64,000 nucleotides of DNA. It comes from Melaminivora jejuensis. Its GTDB lineage: Bacteria > Pseudomonadota > Gammaproteobacteria > Burkholderiales > Burkholderiaceae_C. Shown one piece after another: positions 10,760-22,056 of this stretch. How positions within the stretch are numbered: position 1 is the first letter of the stretch; each line of letters opens with the position of its first letter. The notes under the pieces were generated by a model. It did not search any database and had not been told where the DNA came from. It was given only the letters and a program-made list of their open reading frames with translations. Both the position numbers and the translations under genes were made by a program. The stretch covers positions 248,001-312,000 of the forward strand of contig NZ_JACWIJ010000002.1 in the NCBI RefSeq assembly GCF_017811175.1, written 5' to 3'.

Positions 10760-12836
10760 GCAGCGCGCGCAGCAGGCCTACGTCCGGCGCCTGAACCGGG
10801 CGTTGCTGCTGTACGTGCTGGGTCTGCTGGGCTTCATCGGCGCCATGGCCTGGGCCGAGCAAAACGGCCTGTCGCGCCAGTGGATCGGGCCGATCTTCCT
10901 GTTCCTGACAGTGATGGCCTATGCCGTGATCGGCGTCTATGGCCGCACCAGCGACCCCGACGAGTACTACGTCGCCGGGCGGCGCATCCCGCCCATCTAC
11001 AACGGCATGGCCGCCGCTGCCGACTGGATGAGCGCGGCCTCCTTCATCAGCCTGTCCGGCGCGCTGTACCTGCAGGGTTTCGCCGGCACGCCCGGGCAGC
11101 CCGGCGGCCTGGCCTACCTGCTGGGCTGGACGGGCGGCTTCGTGCTGGTGGCCATGCTGATTGCGCCGCACCTGCGGGCGATGAACCTGTACACCGTGCC
11201 GGACTTCTTCCAGGTGCGCTTTGGCGGGCGCTGGCCGCGCATCATCGCCGCCCTGTCTGCCGTGCTGTGCTCGTTCACCTATGTGGTGGCGCAGATCTAC
11301 GCCGTGGGCCTGATCGCCTCGCGCCTGACTGGCGTGCAGTTCGAGATCGGCATCATGCTGGGCCTGGGTGGGGTGCTGCTGTGCTCCTTCCTGGGCGGGA
11401 TGCGCGCCATTACCTGGACGCAGGTGGCGCAGTACGTGGTCATCTTGCTGGCCTTTCTGATCCCGGTGTCCTGGCTGGCCTACAAGCAGCTGGGCAACCC
11501 GGCGGCACCGCTGGTGGCCAAGCAGCAGATCGGCAAGATCGCCGAGCTGGAAGCCGCGCTGCTGCACGAGCCGGCCGAGCACGAGGTGGTGGCCGCCTAT
11601 ATGCAGCGCGCGCGCGAGTTCGAGCGGCGCCTGGCCGACGTGCCGGCGGCGCTGGCGCGCGAGCGGCAGACCGCTGCCGAGCGCATCCAGCGCCTGCGCG
11701 CGCAGAACGCCGATGTCGGCCTGATCGTCGCTGCCAGCCGCGAGCTGGCCAACATGCCGCGCGACGAGGCCGCCGCGCGCGAGCGCTGGACGCGCGAGAT
11801 GCAGGCCAACAGCGAGCGCGCGCAGCTGCTGGGCGGCCTGCCGCGCCACAGCCAGGCCTTCGTCGGCGACCCGCGCGGCACGGCCGAGCAGCAACAGGCG
11901 TTCGATCTGGCGCGGCGCAACTTCCTGGCGCTGATGTTTTGCCTGATGGTTGGCACTGCCGGCCTGCCGCACCTGCTCACGCGCTACTACACGGCGCCTT
12001 CGGTGGCCGCCGCACGCACTTCGGTGGCCTGGTCGCTGGTGTTCATTGCGCTGCTGTACCTGAGCGCGCCGGCGCTGGCGACGCTGGTCAAGTTCGAGGT
12101 CATGAACAACTTGGTGGGCAGCCGCTTCGACGAGCTGCCGACCTGGCTGGCGCAGTGGTCGCGCGTCGATGCGGCGCTGCTGTCGGTCGAGGACGTGAAC
12201 GGCGACAGCATCGTGCAGTTCGGCGAGATCCGCCTGGGGGCCGATCTGATCGTGCTGGCCACGCCGGAGATCGGCGGCCTGCCCTATGTGATTGCCGGCC
12301 TGGTGGCCGCCGGCGGGCTGGCGGCAGCCCTGTCCACCGCTGATGGCCTGCTGCTGACCATCAGCAACGCCCTGGTGCGCGACCTGTATTTCCAGGAAAC
12401 GCGCAAGCGCGCCTCGCCCGAGCAGCGCGTCATCATGACCAAGTTCACCCTGTTGACGGTGGCGCTGTCGGCAGCCTTCGTGGCCGCGCTCAAGCCCTCG
12501 GAGATATTGCCCATGGTGTCGGCGTCGTTCTCGATCGCCGCCTCGGCCTTCGTGCCGGCCATGGTGCTGGGCATCTTCTGGCGCGGCACGACGCGCGCCG
12601 GGGCCGTCTGGGGGATGCTGGCCGGCCTGGTGGTCACGCTGTACTACCTGCTGTCGCAGGTGGATGCGGTGCGCGAGGCCGTGCCGCACGCGCTGCTGGT
12701 CGATGGCCTGTGGCTGGGCATACAGCCGATTTCAGCCGGCGTCTTTGGCGTGCCTGCGGGCTTGCTGACTACCTGGCTGGTCAGCCTGTGGACGCGCCCG
12801 GGCCGGCTGCAGCGCGTGGTGCCCGATGGGCTGTGA
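10752..12836 (+). CDS. Sodium:solute symporter family protein (VC_2705-type, ActP-like)
   Basis: Large subunit of an SSS-family secondary transporter in the inner membrane. It is 694 aa with at least a dozen hydrophobic helices. Family landmarks include DPDEYYVAGRRIPPIYNGMA near residue 65, the SAASFISLSGALYLQGFAG helix, and GGLAAALSTADGLLLTISNA near the C-terminal third, a sodium-site region. A hydrophilic, Arg/Glu/Ala-rich insertion of roughly 100 residues (about 250-370) interrupts the core, as in other VC_2705-type members. Relatives move acetate, pyruvate or lactate; location behind ppsA suggests uptake of a C2/C3 acid that feeds gluconeogenesis, but the substrate is inferred. Confidence 0.9.
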   Translation: MPEQRAQQAYVRRLNRALLLYVLGLLGFIGAMAWAEQNGLSRQWIGPIFLFLTVMAYAVIGVYGRTSDPDEYYVAGRRIPPIYNGMAAAADWMSAASFISLSGALYLQGFAGTPGQPGGLAYLLGWTGGFVLVAMLIAPHLRAMNLYTVPDFFQVRFGGRWPRIIAALSAVLCSFTYVVAQIYAVGLIASRLTGVQFEIGIMLGLGGVLLCSFLGGMRAITWTQVAQYVVILLAFLIPVSWLAYKQLGNPAAPLVAKQQIGKIAELEAALLHEPAEHEVVAAYMQRAREFERRLADVPAALARERQTAAERIQRLRAQNADVGLIVAASRELANMPRDEAAARERWTREMQANSERAQLLGGLPRHSQAFVGDPRGTAEQQQAFDLARRNFLALMFCLMVGTAGLPHLLTRYYTAPSVAAARTSVAWSLVFIALLYLSAPALATLVKFEVMNNLVGSRFDELPTWLAQWSRVDAALLSVEDVNGDSIVQFGEIRLGADLIVLATPEIGGLPYVIAGLVAAGGLAAALSTADGLLLTISNALVRDLYFQETRKRASPEQRVIMTKFTLLTVALSAAFVAALKPSEILPMVSASFSIAASAFVPAMVLGIFWRGTTRAGAVWGMLAGLVVTLYYLLSQVDAVREAVPHALLVDGLWLGIQPISAGVFGVPAGLLTTWLVSLWTRPGRLQRVVPDGL

Positions 12837-13040
12837 GCGCCACATATCTTCGTGGGTGCTGTGGGGCAGCAGCCTTTCGTGCCCCTTCGAGTGGTCATGT
12901 GTTGCGCCTCTTGGGCGTTGCGGCTCTTGCGCGGCTCTTGCGGGTTCGGCCCCATTCACAGCGCCTGGGTTCGGTGCCAGTTTTGTCCCGTCCCGGGCCT
13001 CGCTGCCTGCTGGTGCAGACGGAATTTTTGGAGTTTTGCC

Positions 13041-13508
13041 ATGATGATCCTGACCAAGACGCCAGCCGGCCAGCAGGCGCTCAAGGAGCGGCACGCTGCC
13101 GCCCTGGCGCCGCGCCAGCGCCCGGCCTTCATTTTGTTCGACGGGCGGCGCAGCGTCGATGAAGTCCTGGCCGCCACGGCCAGCATGGGCATCACCATGG
13201 CCGACGTGCAGGCCATGCTCGACCAGGGTCTGCTGGCCGTCGCCGAAGGCCTGGCGCCCGGCCCGGACGTGAAGCCGGCGCCCCCGGCGCCCGAGCCGGC
13301 CAGCGTGCGTTCGCCGATGCAGCGCTACCAAAGCGCCTACCCGGTGGCCATCGAGCTGACGGCAGCGCTGGGCCTGCGCGGCTTTCGGCTGAACCTGGCG
13401 GTGGAGGGCACCACCAGCTACGAGCAGCTGGCGCAGCTGGCGCCGCGCATCCAGGAGGCCGTGGGCGATGCCCGCTATACGCGCCTGGCCAGCGCGCTGT
13501 TCGATTGA
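13041..13508 (+). CDS. Conserved hypothetical protein
   Basis: 155-aa soluble protein I cannot assign to a named function. It has an N-terminal helical part (FILFDGRRSVDEVLAATASM, which resembles a small winged-helix arrangement), a Pro/Ala linker near residues 75-90, and a conserved-looking C-terminal helical domain (GLRGFRLNLAVEGTTSYEQL). No signal peptide or membrane helix is visible. It lies between the symporter gene (204 bp upstream, same strand) and a convergent FKBP gene. Codon use is like the neighbours, so it looks native. Confidence 0.75.
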   Translation: MMILTKTPAGQQALKERHAAALAPRQRPAFILFDGRRSVDEVLAATASMGITMADVQAMLDQGLLAVAEGLAPGPDVKPAPPAPEPASVRSPMQRYQSAYPVAIELTAALGLRGFRLNLAVEGTTSYEQLAQLAPRIQEAVGDARYTRLASALFD

Positions 13509-13524
13509 GCCGAAAGAGGCTGCC

Positions 13525-13884
13525 TCAGCGGCCTGCGTCCAGCAGTTCCACGTCGAATTTCAGCGTGGCATTGGGCGGGATGACGCCGCCGGCGCCGCGC
13601 GCGCCGTAGCCCAGCGCAGCCGGGATGATCAGGGTGCGCTGGCCGCCCACCTTCATGCCCTGCACGCCCTCGTCCCAGCCCTGGATGACCATGCCGGCGC
13701 CCAGTGCGAACTCGAACGGCTGGCCCCGGTCGCGGCTGGAGTCGAACTTGGCGCCCTGCTGCCCGTCCTGCCAGAGCCAGCCGGTGTAGTGCACGCGCAC
13801 CGACTGCCCGGCGCGCGCCTCGGCACCCTCGCCGATCTTGCCGTCTTCGTATTGCAGGCCGGAGGCCGTGGTGGTGAAAGCCAT
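13525..13884 (-). CDS. FKBP-type peptidyl-prolyl cis-trans isomerase
   Basis: Small cytoplasmic prolyl isomerase of 119 aa made of a single FKBP domain. It shows VRVHYTGWL, FDSSRDRGQPFEFALG, VIQGWDEGVQGMKVGG, LGYGARGAGGVIPPNATL and a final FDVELLDA, covering the whole active-site pocket (Tyr, Asp, Trp and Phe equivalents present). There is no signal peptide. It lies downstream of the winged-helix regulator on the same strand, separated by an ATAGCT repeat. Confidence 0.95.
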   Translation of the reverse strand: MAFTTTASGLQYEDGKIGEGAEARAGQSVRVHYTGWLWQDGQQGAKFDSSRDRGQPFEFALGAGMVIQGWDEGVQGMKVGGQRTLIIPAALGYGARGAGGVIPPNATLKFDVELLDAGR

Positions 13885-13913
13885 GTGGATTCCTTTTACT
13901 GTGGGGTTTGACT

Positions 13914-13972
13914 ACTGTATTGATAGCTGCCAGCGCTTGCCTGCATTGGGTTTGCGCCGAAAAACACTGTAT
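13914..13972 (+). repeat. ATAGCT dispersed repeat, copy 3
   Basis: Reads TGATAGCTGCCAGCGCTTGC followed by CTGCATTGGGTTTGCGCC. It fills most of the gap between the winged-helix gene and the FKBP gene. Confidence 0.75.
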
Positions 13973-13984
13973 TTTTGCCTGATG

Positions 13985-14290
13985 TCACTTCTTGGCGCGG
14001 GCAGCCGACCAGCGGGTGGCGAAGGCCTGCACGTCCGACAGGCGCTTGAGCAAGTCCTGGCCGCTGGGGGTGACGATATAGCCGTCGCTGCCGTGGTCGA
14101 GCAGGCCGACTTCGCGCAGTTCCTTGATGCGGGTGTTGAGCGTGTTCGGCGTGATGCCGCCGACGCTGTCCTGCAGCAGCCGGAAGGTCTGCGGATGGCC
14201 GTCGCGCAGCGCCCACAGCACACGCAGTGCGTAGCGGCACTCCAGCCGCTCGAAGAGCTGGTTGACGGCGGCGTTTTCCTTGGAGCTCAT
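13985..14290 (-). CDS. HxlR-like winged-helix transcriptional regulator
   Basis: 101-aa DNA-binding protein. The winged helix-turn-helix is clear: RYALRVLWALRDG, then FRLLQDSVGGITPNTLNTR as recognition region, LREVGLLDHGSDGYIVTPSG as wing, and LLKRLSDVQAFATRW as C-terminal helix. The start ATG at 14290 is preceded by a good Shine-Dalgarno (AAGGAGAAG); the frame is open for 30 more codons upstream but without family-like sequence. The usual N-terminal redox cysteine of many HxlR members is absent. The target is unknown; it may act on itself or the downstream FKBP gene. Confidence 0.85.
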   Translation of the reverse strand: MSSKENAAVNQLFERLECRYALRVLWALRDGHPQTFRLLQDSVGGITPNTLNTRIKELREVGLLDHGSDGYIVTPSGQDLLKRLSDVQAFATRWSAARAKK

Positions 14291-14483
14291 AAATGCTTCT
14301 CCTTGCGCAGGGTTGGATGACTGGAGGCGGCAGCCCGGCCAAAGCAGTCGGGGGCGTCGCCATGAAAAAAACGATAGCAATATAACGCGGAAAGCCAGGC
14401 GCTACAAGTTTAGTAGCTTCAAGCCGGCGCCACAGTTGCCGTTCACCCGAAAAGCATGGTTGCTTTTATGCCCTGTCCAGACG

Positions 14484-14508
14484 CAAAAAAACCCGGACGG
14501 GGCCGGGG
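14484..14508 (-). terminator. Rho-independent terminator of rpoD
   Basis: On the minus strand a CCCGG / CCGGG stem with a 6-nt loop is followed by a run of seven to eight T, about 50 bp after the rpoD stop. A second GC-rich hairpin (CCCGGCGCCC...GCGCCGGG) lies between it and the stop codon. Confidence 0.8.
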
Positions 14509-14557
14509 TGTCGCAGGCTTGCAGCGGCCCGGCGCGCAGGGCGCCGGGCGAGCGCGC

Positions 14558-16867
<2,310 letters not shown>

Positions 16868-17172
16868 GGCAATCTCGACATTGAATGTGGCCCGCAGCGC
16901 AGCGCGGCGCTGCCCGCTGGCAGGACAGCGACATGCGCCTGGGGCGCGACAAGGAAGGGCCTGGGGTGGTGAGGTGAGGGGCAAAGCCCTCAGAGGCAAG
17001 ATGTCCGGGCGAACATTTGGGGTGCAGTCCTTGCGGTAAATAGGGCGGTCGTGGGCGCTGCTGCGCTGCTGGTGTCACGGTTGCCTGGCCCGGAGGTGCT
17101 GCTGTCGCTCTTGCCGACAAACCCTAAATTATACCGATGGGCACGAAATCAAGAGTCCAAAACATGAAAAAG
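16868..17172 (-). promoter_or_regulatory. dnaG-rpoD intergenic region with a consensus -10 box
   Basis: About 305 bp without a convincing gene. On the minus strand a perfect TATAAT lies at 17128-17133, shortly after dnaG, suggesting that rpoD has its own promoter in addition to readthrough from dnaG. I do not see a good -35 at standard spacing. The remainder is GC-rich leader with no recognisable riboswitch. Confidence 0.55.
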
Positions 17173-19035
17173 TCAAGCCGCCGGGCGCTGCGTCCTTTGC
17201 AAGGCCAGGCGGCGCTCCTGCAGCTGGCGGTAGCGCTCCAGTGCCTCGGGGTCATGCGCGGCGCGGGCGATAAGGGCGTTTTGTTCATGCTGGATGGCCT
17301 CGGCCAGCATCCGGCCCAGCAGGTCGCGCAGCTCCCAGCGCAATTCGGCCTCGTCGCCCTCGGTCTGCGCGTGCGAGCCGGTCATCAGGTGCTCGGCCAG
17401 GCGCTGGCAGTCGTGGCCGGCCAGGGCCTCGCGCAGCACTGCCCAGGGCTGGGGGCCGTGCTCGTGCAGGCGCGACTCCAGCCAGACGATGAGCGCACCA
17501 TGCGGTGCCGGCTGCTCGCGCAGCAGCGCCAGCTCCTCATGCGTCAAATCCTCCAGGAACTGCATGTGCGACAGCAGCAGGCGTGCGGCATGGTCAATGC
17601 GCCGTGCCGACTGCGGCGCCAGCGGGGGCTGGGGTGGGGGGGCTGCGCCTCGGCGCTGCCAGGCGCGGCGCCCTGGCCCTTCCGGCCTGCCAGCGCCCGG
17701 GCCGGGGTGGCCGGCGCTGCTGGCCGGCAGCTGCTGCGCCCACAGGGCGGCCAGCTCCGCCACTGGTAGATGGCCCAGCGTGGCCAGTTCGCCCAGCATC
17801 TGGCGGCGCAGTGCGCCCTGGGGCAAGGCGTCCCACAGCTCGCGGGCGTTGCTCAGCATGTGCGCCCGGCCCTCGGGCGTGGCCAGGTCGCAATCCTCGC
17901 TGGCCGCCTCGACCAGAAAGCGTGACAGCGGCATGGCCTCCTGCACGGCCTGTGCAAAGGCTTCCTGGCCATGCTCGCGGATGAAGCTGTCGGGGTCGTG
18001 CTCGGGCGGCAGGAACAGGAACCGGACACTGCGCGTGTCGCCGGCGTGGGGCAGGGCAGCGGCCAGCGCCTTGCGTGCCGCGCGTCGCCCGGCAGCGTCG
18101 CCGTCGAAGCTGAAGACCACCGCATCGGTGAAGCGAAACAGCTTGTGGACGTGCTCTGCCGTGCAGGCCGTGCCCAGGGTGGCCACGGCGTTGGCAAAGC
18201 CGCGCTGCGCCAGCGCCACCACGTCCATGTAGCCCTCGGTCACCAGCGCGTAGCCCAGCGCGCGGATGTCGGTGCGCGCCTCATGCAGGCCGTACAGCTC
18301 CTGGCCCTTGTGAAAAATCGGCGTCTCGGGCGAATTCAGGTATTTGGGCCTGTCGTCGCCCAGCACACGCCCGCCGAAGGCGATGCACTCGCCGCGCACA
18401 TTGCGTATCGGGAACATGATGCGGTCGCGGAAGCGGTCGTAGCGCCTGCCGTCCTCCTCGCCCACGATGACCAGGCCGGCCTGCTCCAGCAGCGGACTGT
18501 CGTACTCGGCAAACACGCTGGCCAGGCCGTGCCAGCCCTCGGGGGCGTAGCCCAGGCCGAAGCGCAGGGCGATCTGCCCGGACACATCCCGGCCCTTGAA
18601 GTATTCGATGGCGCGCGGCGACTCGCGTAGGCGCTGCTGCCAGGCGCGCGCGGCCTGCTCCAGCACGTCGGTGAGCGTGGCCTGCTGGCGCCGCTGGGCA
18701 GCGGCCTGGGCGCGCTCGGCGGGCGAGGCGCGCTCGTCAGGCACCGCCAGGCCGCAGCCCTGCGCCAGATCCTGCACCGCCTCGACGAAGCCCATGCCGG
18801 CGTGCTCCATTAGAAAGCCGATGGCATTGCCGCTCTTGCCGCAGCCGAAGCAGTGGAAGAACTGCTTGGACGGGCTGACCGAGAACGAGGGTGATTTTTC
18901 CCCATGAAACGGACATAGCCCCATGTAGTTGGCGCCGCTTTTCTTGAGCTGCACATGGCGGGCGACGACCTCGACCACGTCCACGCGGGCGAGCAGCTCC
19001 TGGATGAAAGACTGGGGTATGGACACGGGCGGCAT
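17173..19035 (-). CDS. dnaG: DNA primase
   Basis: Makes RNA primers for the replication fork. It is 620 aa, normal for the family. The N-terminal CHC2 zinc-binding domain shows CPFHGEKSPSFSVSP and FHCFGCGKSGNAIGF. The RNA-polymerase core with the TOPRIM fold shows GRVLGDDRPKYLNSPETPIF, VTEGYMDVVALAQRG and FSFDGDAAGRRAARKA (catalytic acidic residues present). A Pro/Gly/Arg-rich linker near residues 430-470 leads to the C-terminal helicase-binding domain. rpsU is not upstream; a divergent acyl-CoA ligase takes that place. Confidence 0.97.
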   Translation of the reverse strand: MPPVSIPQSFIQELLARVDVVEVVARHVQLKKSGANYMGLCPFHGEKSPSFSVSPSKQFFHCFGCGKSGNAIGFLMEHAGMGFVEAVQDLAQGCGLAVPDERASPAERAQAAAQRRQQATLTDVLEQAARAWQQRLRESPRAIEYFKGRDVSGQIALRFGLGYAPEGWHGLASVFAEYDSPLLEQAGLVIVGEEDGRRYDRFRDRIMFPIRNVRGECIAFGGRVLGDDRPKYLNSPETPIFHKGQELYGLHEARTDIRALGYALVTEGYMDVVALAQRGFANAVATLGTACTAEHVHKLFRFTDAVVFSFDGDAAGRRAARKALAAALPHAGDTRSVRFLFLPPEHDPDSFIREHGQEAFAQAVQEAMPLSRFLVEAASEDCDLATPEGRAHMLSNARELWDALPQGALRRQMLGELATLGHLPVAELAALWAQQLPASSAGHPGPGAGRPEGPGRRAWQRRGAAPPPQPPLAPQSARRIDHAARLLLSHMQFLEDLTHEELALLREQPAPHGALIVWLESRLHEHGPQPWAVLREALAGHDCQRLAEHLMTGSHAQTEGDEAELRWELRDLLGRMLAEAIQHEQNALIARAAHDPEALERYRQLQERRLALQRTQRPAA

Positions 19036-19142
19036 TTTCGCGCAGGCGTGTGCGGCACTCAGTCCTGCGTCAGCACGGTCTGCTGTAATCAGGCGTCAGG
19101 CGCGACAAACGCCAGTTCACCTGTTTGCCAACTCTCTCATTC

Positions 19143-20795
19143 ATGCCCATGACCAGCATCTTCGACCAACATCTGCCGCGTACCGAAGCCAACTTCGCCC
19201 CGCTCACGCCGCTGTCCTTCATTGAACGCACCGCCGAGGTCTATCCCGAGCGCCTGGCCATCGTGCATGGCCAGCTGCGCCAGAACTGGGGCCAGACCTA
19301 CGCCCGCTGCCGCCGCCTGGCCAGCAGCCTGCGCGCTGCTGGCATCGGCAAGAACGACACCGTGGCGGTGATGTTGCCCAACACCCCGCCCATGGTCGAG
19401 GCGCACTTTGGCGTGCCCATGGCTGGCGCCGTGCTCAACACGCTCAACACCCGGCTCGACCCGGAGACCGTGGCCTTCATGCTGGATCACGGCGAGGCCC
19501 GCGCCGTCATCGTCGATCCGGAATTCACCCCGGTCATGGCGCGCGCCCTGGCGCTGAGGAAGAGCGCGACGCCGCTGCTGGTCATTGAGGTCGAGGATGC
19601 GCTGTACGGCCCCGCCGCGCAAAGCCTGGGTGGCACGCGCTACGAGGATTTCATCGCTGCAGGCGATCCGCACTTCGCCTGGGAGCTGCCCGGCGATGAA
19701 TGGGACGCCATCGCGCTGAACTACACCAGCGGCACCACCGGCAACCCCAAGGGCGTGGTCTATCACCACCGGGGCGCGCACATCAACGCCGTGAGCAACG
19801 TGCTGGAGTGGGACATGCCCAAGCACGCCGTCTATCTGTGGACGCTGCCCATGTTCCACTGCAACGGCTGGTGCTTTCCGTGGACGGTGGCAGCGCGCGC
19901 CGGTGTCAACGTCTGCCTGCGCCGCGTCGAGGCCCAGGCCATCATCGGGGCCATCAAGGAGCATGGCGTGACGCACTATTGCGGCGCGCCCATCGTCCAC
20001 AGCCTGCTGGTCAATGCGCCGGCGGCGATGAAGGAAGGCCTGCCCGCCGGCGTCAAGGCCATGGTCGCCGGCGCCGCGCCACCGGCGGCCATGATCGAGG
20101 GCATGGAGCAGCTGGGCATCGACCTGACGCATGTCTATGGGCTGACCGAGGTCTATGGCCCGGCCACGGTCTGTGCCAAACACGACAGCTGGGAGCGGCT
20201 CGACATCGGCGAGCGCGCCCGGCTCAACGCCCGCCAGGGCGTGCGCTACCACCTGCAGCGCAGCGCGGCGGTGCTCGATCCCGAGACCATGCAGCCCGTG
20301 CCGCACGACGGCGAGACCATGGGCGAGATCATGTTTCGCGGCAACATCGCCATGAAGGGCTACCTGAAGAACCCCAAGGCCACTGCAGAAGCCTTTGCCG
20401 GCGGCTGGTTCCACTCGGGCGATCTGGCGGTGCAGTACCCGGACGGCTACATCCGAATCCGCGATCGCAGCAAGGACATCATCATCTCCGGCGGCGAGAA
20501 CATTTCCTCCATCGAGGTCGAGGACGTGCTGTACCGCCACCCGGCCGTGCTGGCCGCCGCCGTGGTGGCGCGCCCCGACCCGAAATGGGGCGAGACGCCC
20601 TGCGCCTTCGTCGAGCTGAAAGCCGGCGCCGAAGTGAGCGCCGAGGACATCGTGGCGCACTGCAAGCAGCACCTGGCCGGTTTCAAGGTGCCGCGCGCCA
20701 TCGTCTTTGGCGAACTGCCCAAGACCAGCACCGGCAAGATCCAGAAGTTCGAGCTGCGCCGCCAGGCGGGCTCGGCGTCTGCCATCGATGGCTGA
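19143..20795 (+). CDS. Acyl-CoA synthetase (AMP-forming), DmdB/medium-chain type
   Basis: ANL-superfamily enzyme that activates a carboxylic acid to its CoA thioester through an acyl-adenylate. It is 550 aa. The P-loop is NYTSGTTGNPKGVVYHHRGA, the aromatic segment MFHCNGWCFPWTVAARAG is characteristic of the DmdB-like subgroup, the A5 motif is YGLTEVYGPA, the hinge is IRDRSKDIIISGGENISSIE, and the catalytic lysine is in PKTSTGKIQKFELR. Two ATGs (19143, 19149) are possible; an in-frame TTG at 19127 is unlikely. The substrate cannot be told from sequence; medium-chain fatty acids or methylmercaptopropionate are usual in the subgroup. It is divergent from dnaG. Confidence 0.92.
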   Translation: MPMTSIFDQHLPRTEANFAPLTPLSFIERTAEVYPERLAIVHGQLRQNWGQTYARCRRLASSLRAAGIGKNDTVAVMLPNTPPMVEAHFGVPMAGAVLNTLNTRLDPETVAFMLDHGEARAVIVDPEFTPVMARALALRKSATPLLVIEVEDALYGPAAQSLGGTRYEDFIAAGDPHFAWELPGDEWDAIALNYTSGTTGNPKGVVYHHRGAHINAVSNVLEWDMPKHAVYLWTLPMFHCNGWCFPWTVAARAGVNVCLRRVEAQAIIGAIKEHGVTHYCGAPIVHSLLVNAPAAMKEGLPAGVKAMVAGAAPPAAMIEGMEQLGIDLTHVYGLTEVYGPATVCAKHDSWERLDIGERARLNARQGVRYHLQRSAAVLDPETMQPVPHDGETMGEIMFRGNIAMKGYLKNPKATAEAFAGGWFHSGDLAVQYPDGYIRIRDRSKDIIISGGENISSIEVEDVLYRHPAVLAAAVVARPDPKWGETPCAFVELKAGAEVSAEDIVAHCKQHLAGFKVPRAIVFGELPKTSTGKIQKFELRRQAGSASAIDG

Positions 20796-20823
20796 AATGG
20801 CTGAATGAGTGGCTGGTTGCTGT

Positions 20824-20888
20824 TGCTATTGTTTAAATAGCTGTCAACGCTTGATGGATAAGGGTTTCAGGCAGATTTTGCTTGATTT
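20824..20888 (+). repeat. ATAGCT dispersed repeat, copy 4
   Basis: Reads AAATAGCTGTCAACGCTTGA, then TGGATAAGGGTTTCAGGCAG and a T-rich tail. It occupies the whole gap between the convergent acyl-CoA ligase and Ldh2-type genes. Confidence 0.85.
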
Positions 20889-20890
20889 TT

Positions 20891-21946
20891 CTAGTTGTCC
20901 GCATGGCCTGCCAGGCGCTGCAGCTCCCGCCACGCATCGCGCGCCAGCGGCACGCCATGTGCCAGCGAATCGGCCCGTTGGTGCTGGCGCTGCTGGCCTG
21001 GGCGGCGCGTCTGGCCGGCGTCGGCCATGGCCTGCACCAGAGCGCTGCAGCGCTGGGCAAAGGCCTGGCCCGAGGTCTTGCCCGGGTCGATGGCGATGAT
21101 CAGCTCCCCGGTGCGCGGCGTCTGCGCGCCGGGATGGCCGCTCCAGTCGAAGCCGAAGGAGAAGTTGCCGCCGGTGAGCGCCGCCGCCAGCAGCTCGACC
21201 ATCATCGACAGGGCCGAGCCCTTGTGCCCGCCCGCCGCGCCGCCAAAGGGCAGCAGCGCGCCGCCGTCCAGCACGGCGCGCGCATCGCGCGTGGGCTGGC
21301 CCCCGGCATCGACGCCGCAATGCTCGGGCAGCAACCGGCCCGCGCGGGCGGCGAGCTGCACGTCGCCGTGCGCCATGCTGCTGGTGGCCAGATCGAACAC
21401 CAGCGGCGGGCCATCGGCACACGGCGCAGCAAAGGCGATGGGGTTGGTGCCAAACAGCGCCTGCTGCCCGCCGTGCGGCACCACGCAGGCCATGCTGTTG
21501 ACCAGGGCCAGCGCCACCAGGCCTTGCTCGGCCAGCGGCTCGACATCCGGCCATAGCGCGGCAAAGTGGTGCGAGTCGCGAATCGCCAGCAGGGCGATGC
21601 CGTTGGCGCGGGCCTTGGCGATCAGCAGCTCGCGCGCGGCGGCATAGGCCGGCTGGGCAAAGCCATTGCGCGCATCGACGGCAATGGCGCCCGGCGCCAG
21701 ATCCTGCACCTGCGGCACGGCCCGGCCATCGACCCAGCCGCTGGCCAGCGTGCTCAGGTAGCCGGGGATGCGGAACACCCCGTGGCTGTGCGCGCCATCG
21801 CGCTCGGCTGCCGCGCAGTTGTCGGCCAGCACGGCGGCGACCTCGGCGCTGGTGCCGTGGCGCTCGAAGATGCGCGCCAGCGTGGCGCGCAGCTGCTCGA
21901 ACGGGATGCGCTCGGTTGGGGGCATGGGGGCGGTGGTGTCAGGCAT
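20891..21946 (-). CDS. Ldh2-type (malate/L-lactate dehydrogenase family) NAD(P)H oxidoreductase
   Basis: 351-aa member of the Ldh2/MDH2 family, which uses NAD(P)H on 2-oxo acids or cyclic imines. Features are the active-site His region GAHSHGVFRIPGYL, the nucleotide-binding part VPHGGQQALFGTNPIAFAAP, and GGHKGSALSMMVELLAAALT. Family members include lactate or malate dehydrogenases, ureidoglycolate dehydrogenase and delta1-piperideine-2-carboxylate reductase (DpkA). The last is plausible here, but context gives no support, so I leave the substrate open. The first ATG (21946) gives a short Thr/Pro-rich leader before the conserved helix. Confidence 0.88.
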   Translation of the reverse strand: MPDTTAPMPPTERIPFEQLRATLARIFERHGTSAEVAAVLADNCAAAERDGAHSHGVFRIPGYLSTLASGWVDGRAVPQVQDLAPGAIAVDARNGFAQPAYAAARELLIAKARANGIALLAIRDSHHFAALWPDVEPLAEQGLVALALVNSMACVVPHGGQQALFGTNPIAFAAPCADGPPLVFDLATSSMAHGDVQLAARAGRLLPEHCGVDAGGQPTRDARAVLDGGALLPFGGAAGGHKGSALSMMVELLAAALTGGNFSFGFDWSGHPGAQTPRTGELIIAIDPGKTSGQAFAQRCSALVQAMADAGQTRRPGQQRQHQRADSLAHGVPLARDAWRELQRLAGHADN

Positions 21947-21961
21947 GGGGCGAAGGATGTG

Positions 21962-22028
21962 CTACTTAAAATATAGCTGTCAGCGCTTGCCCATCAAGGG
22001 CTGGAGCCGTTTTTGACTGATATTTTCT
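21962..22028 (+). repeat. ATAGCT dispersed repeat, copy 5
   Basis: Reads AAATATAGCTGTCAGCGCTT, then GCCCATCAAGGGCTGGAGCC and a T-rich tail. It lies between suhB and the Ldh2-type gene. Confidence 0.85.
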
Positions 22029-22056
22029 GGGGCATCCCGCCGTCCAGCCCGGGGCT

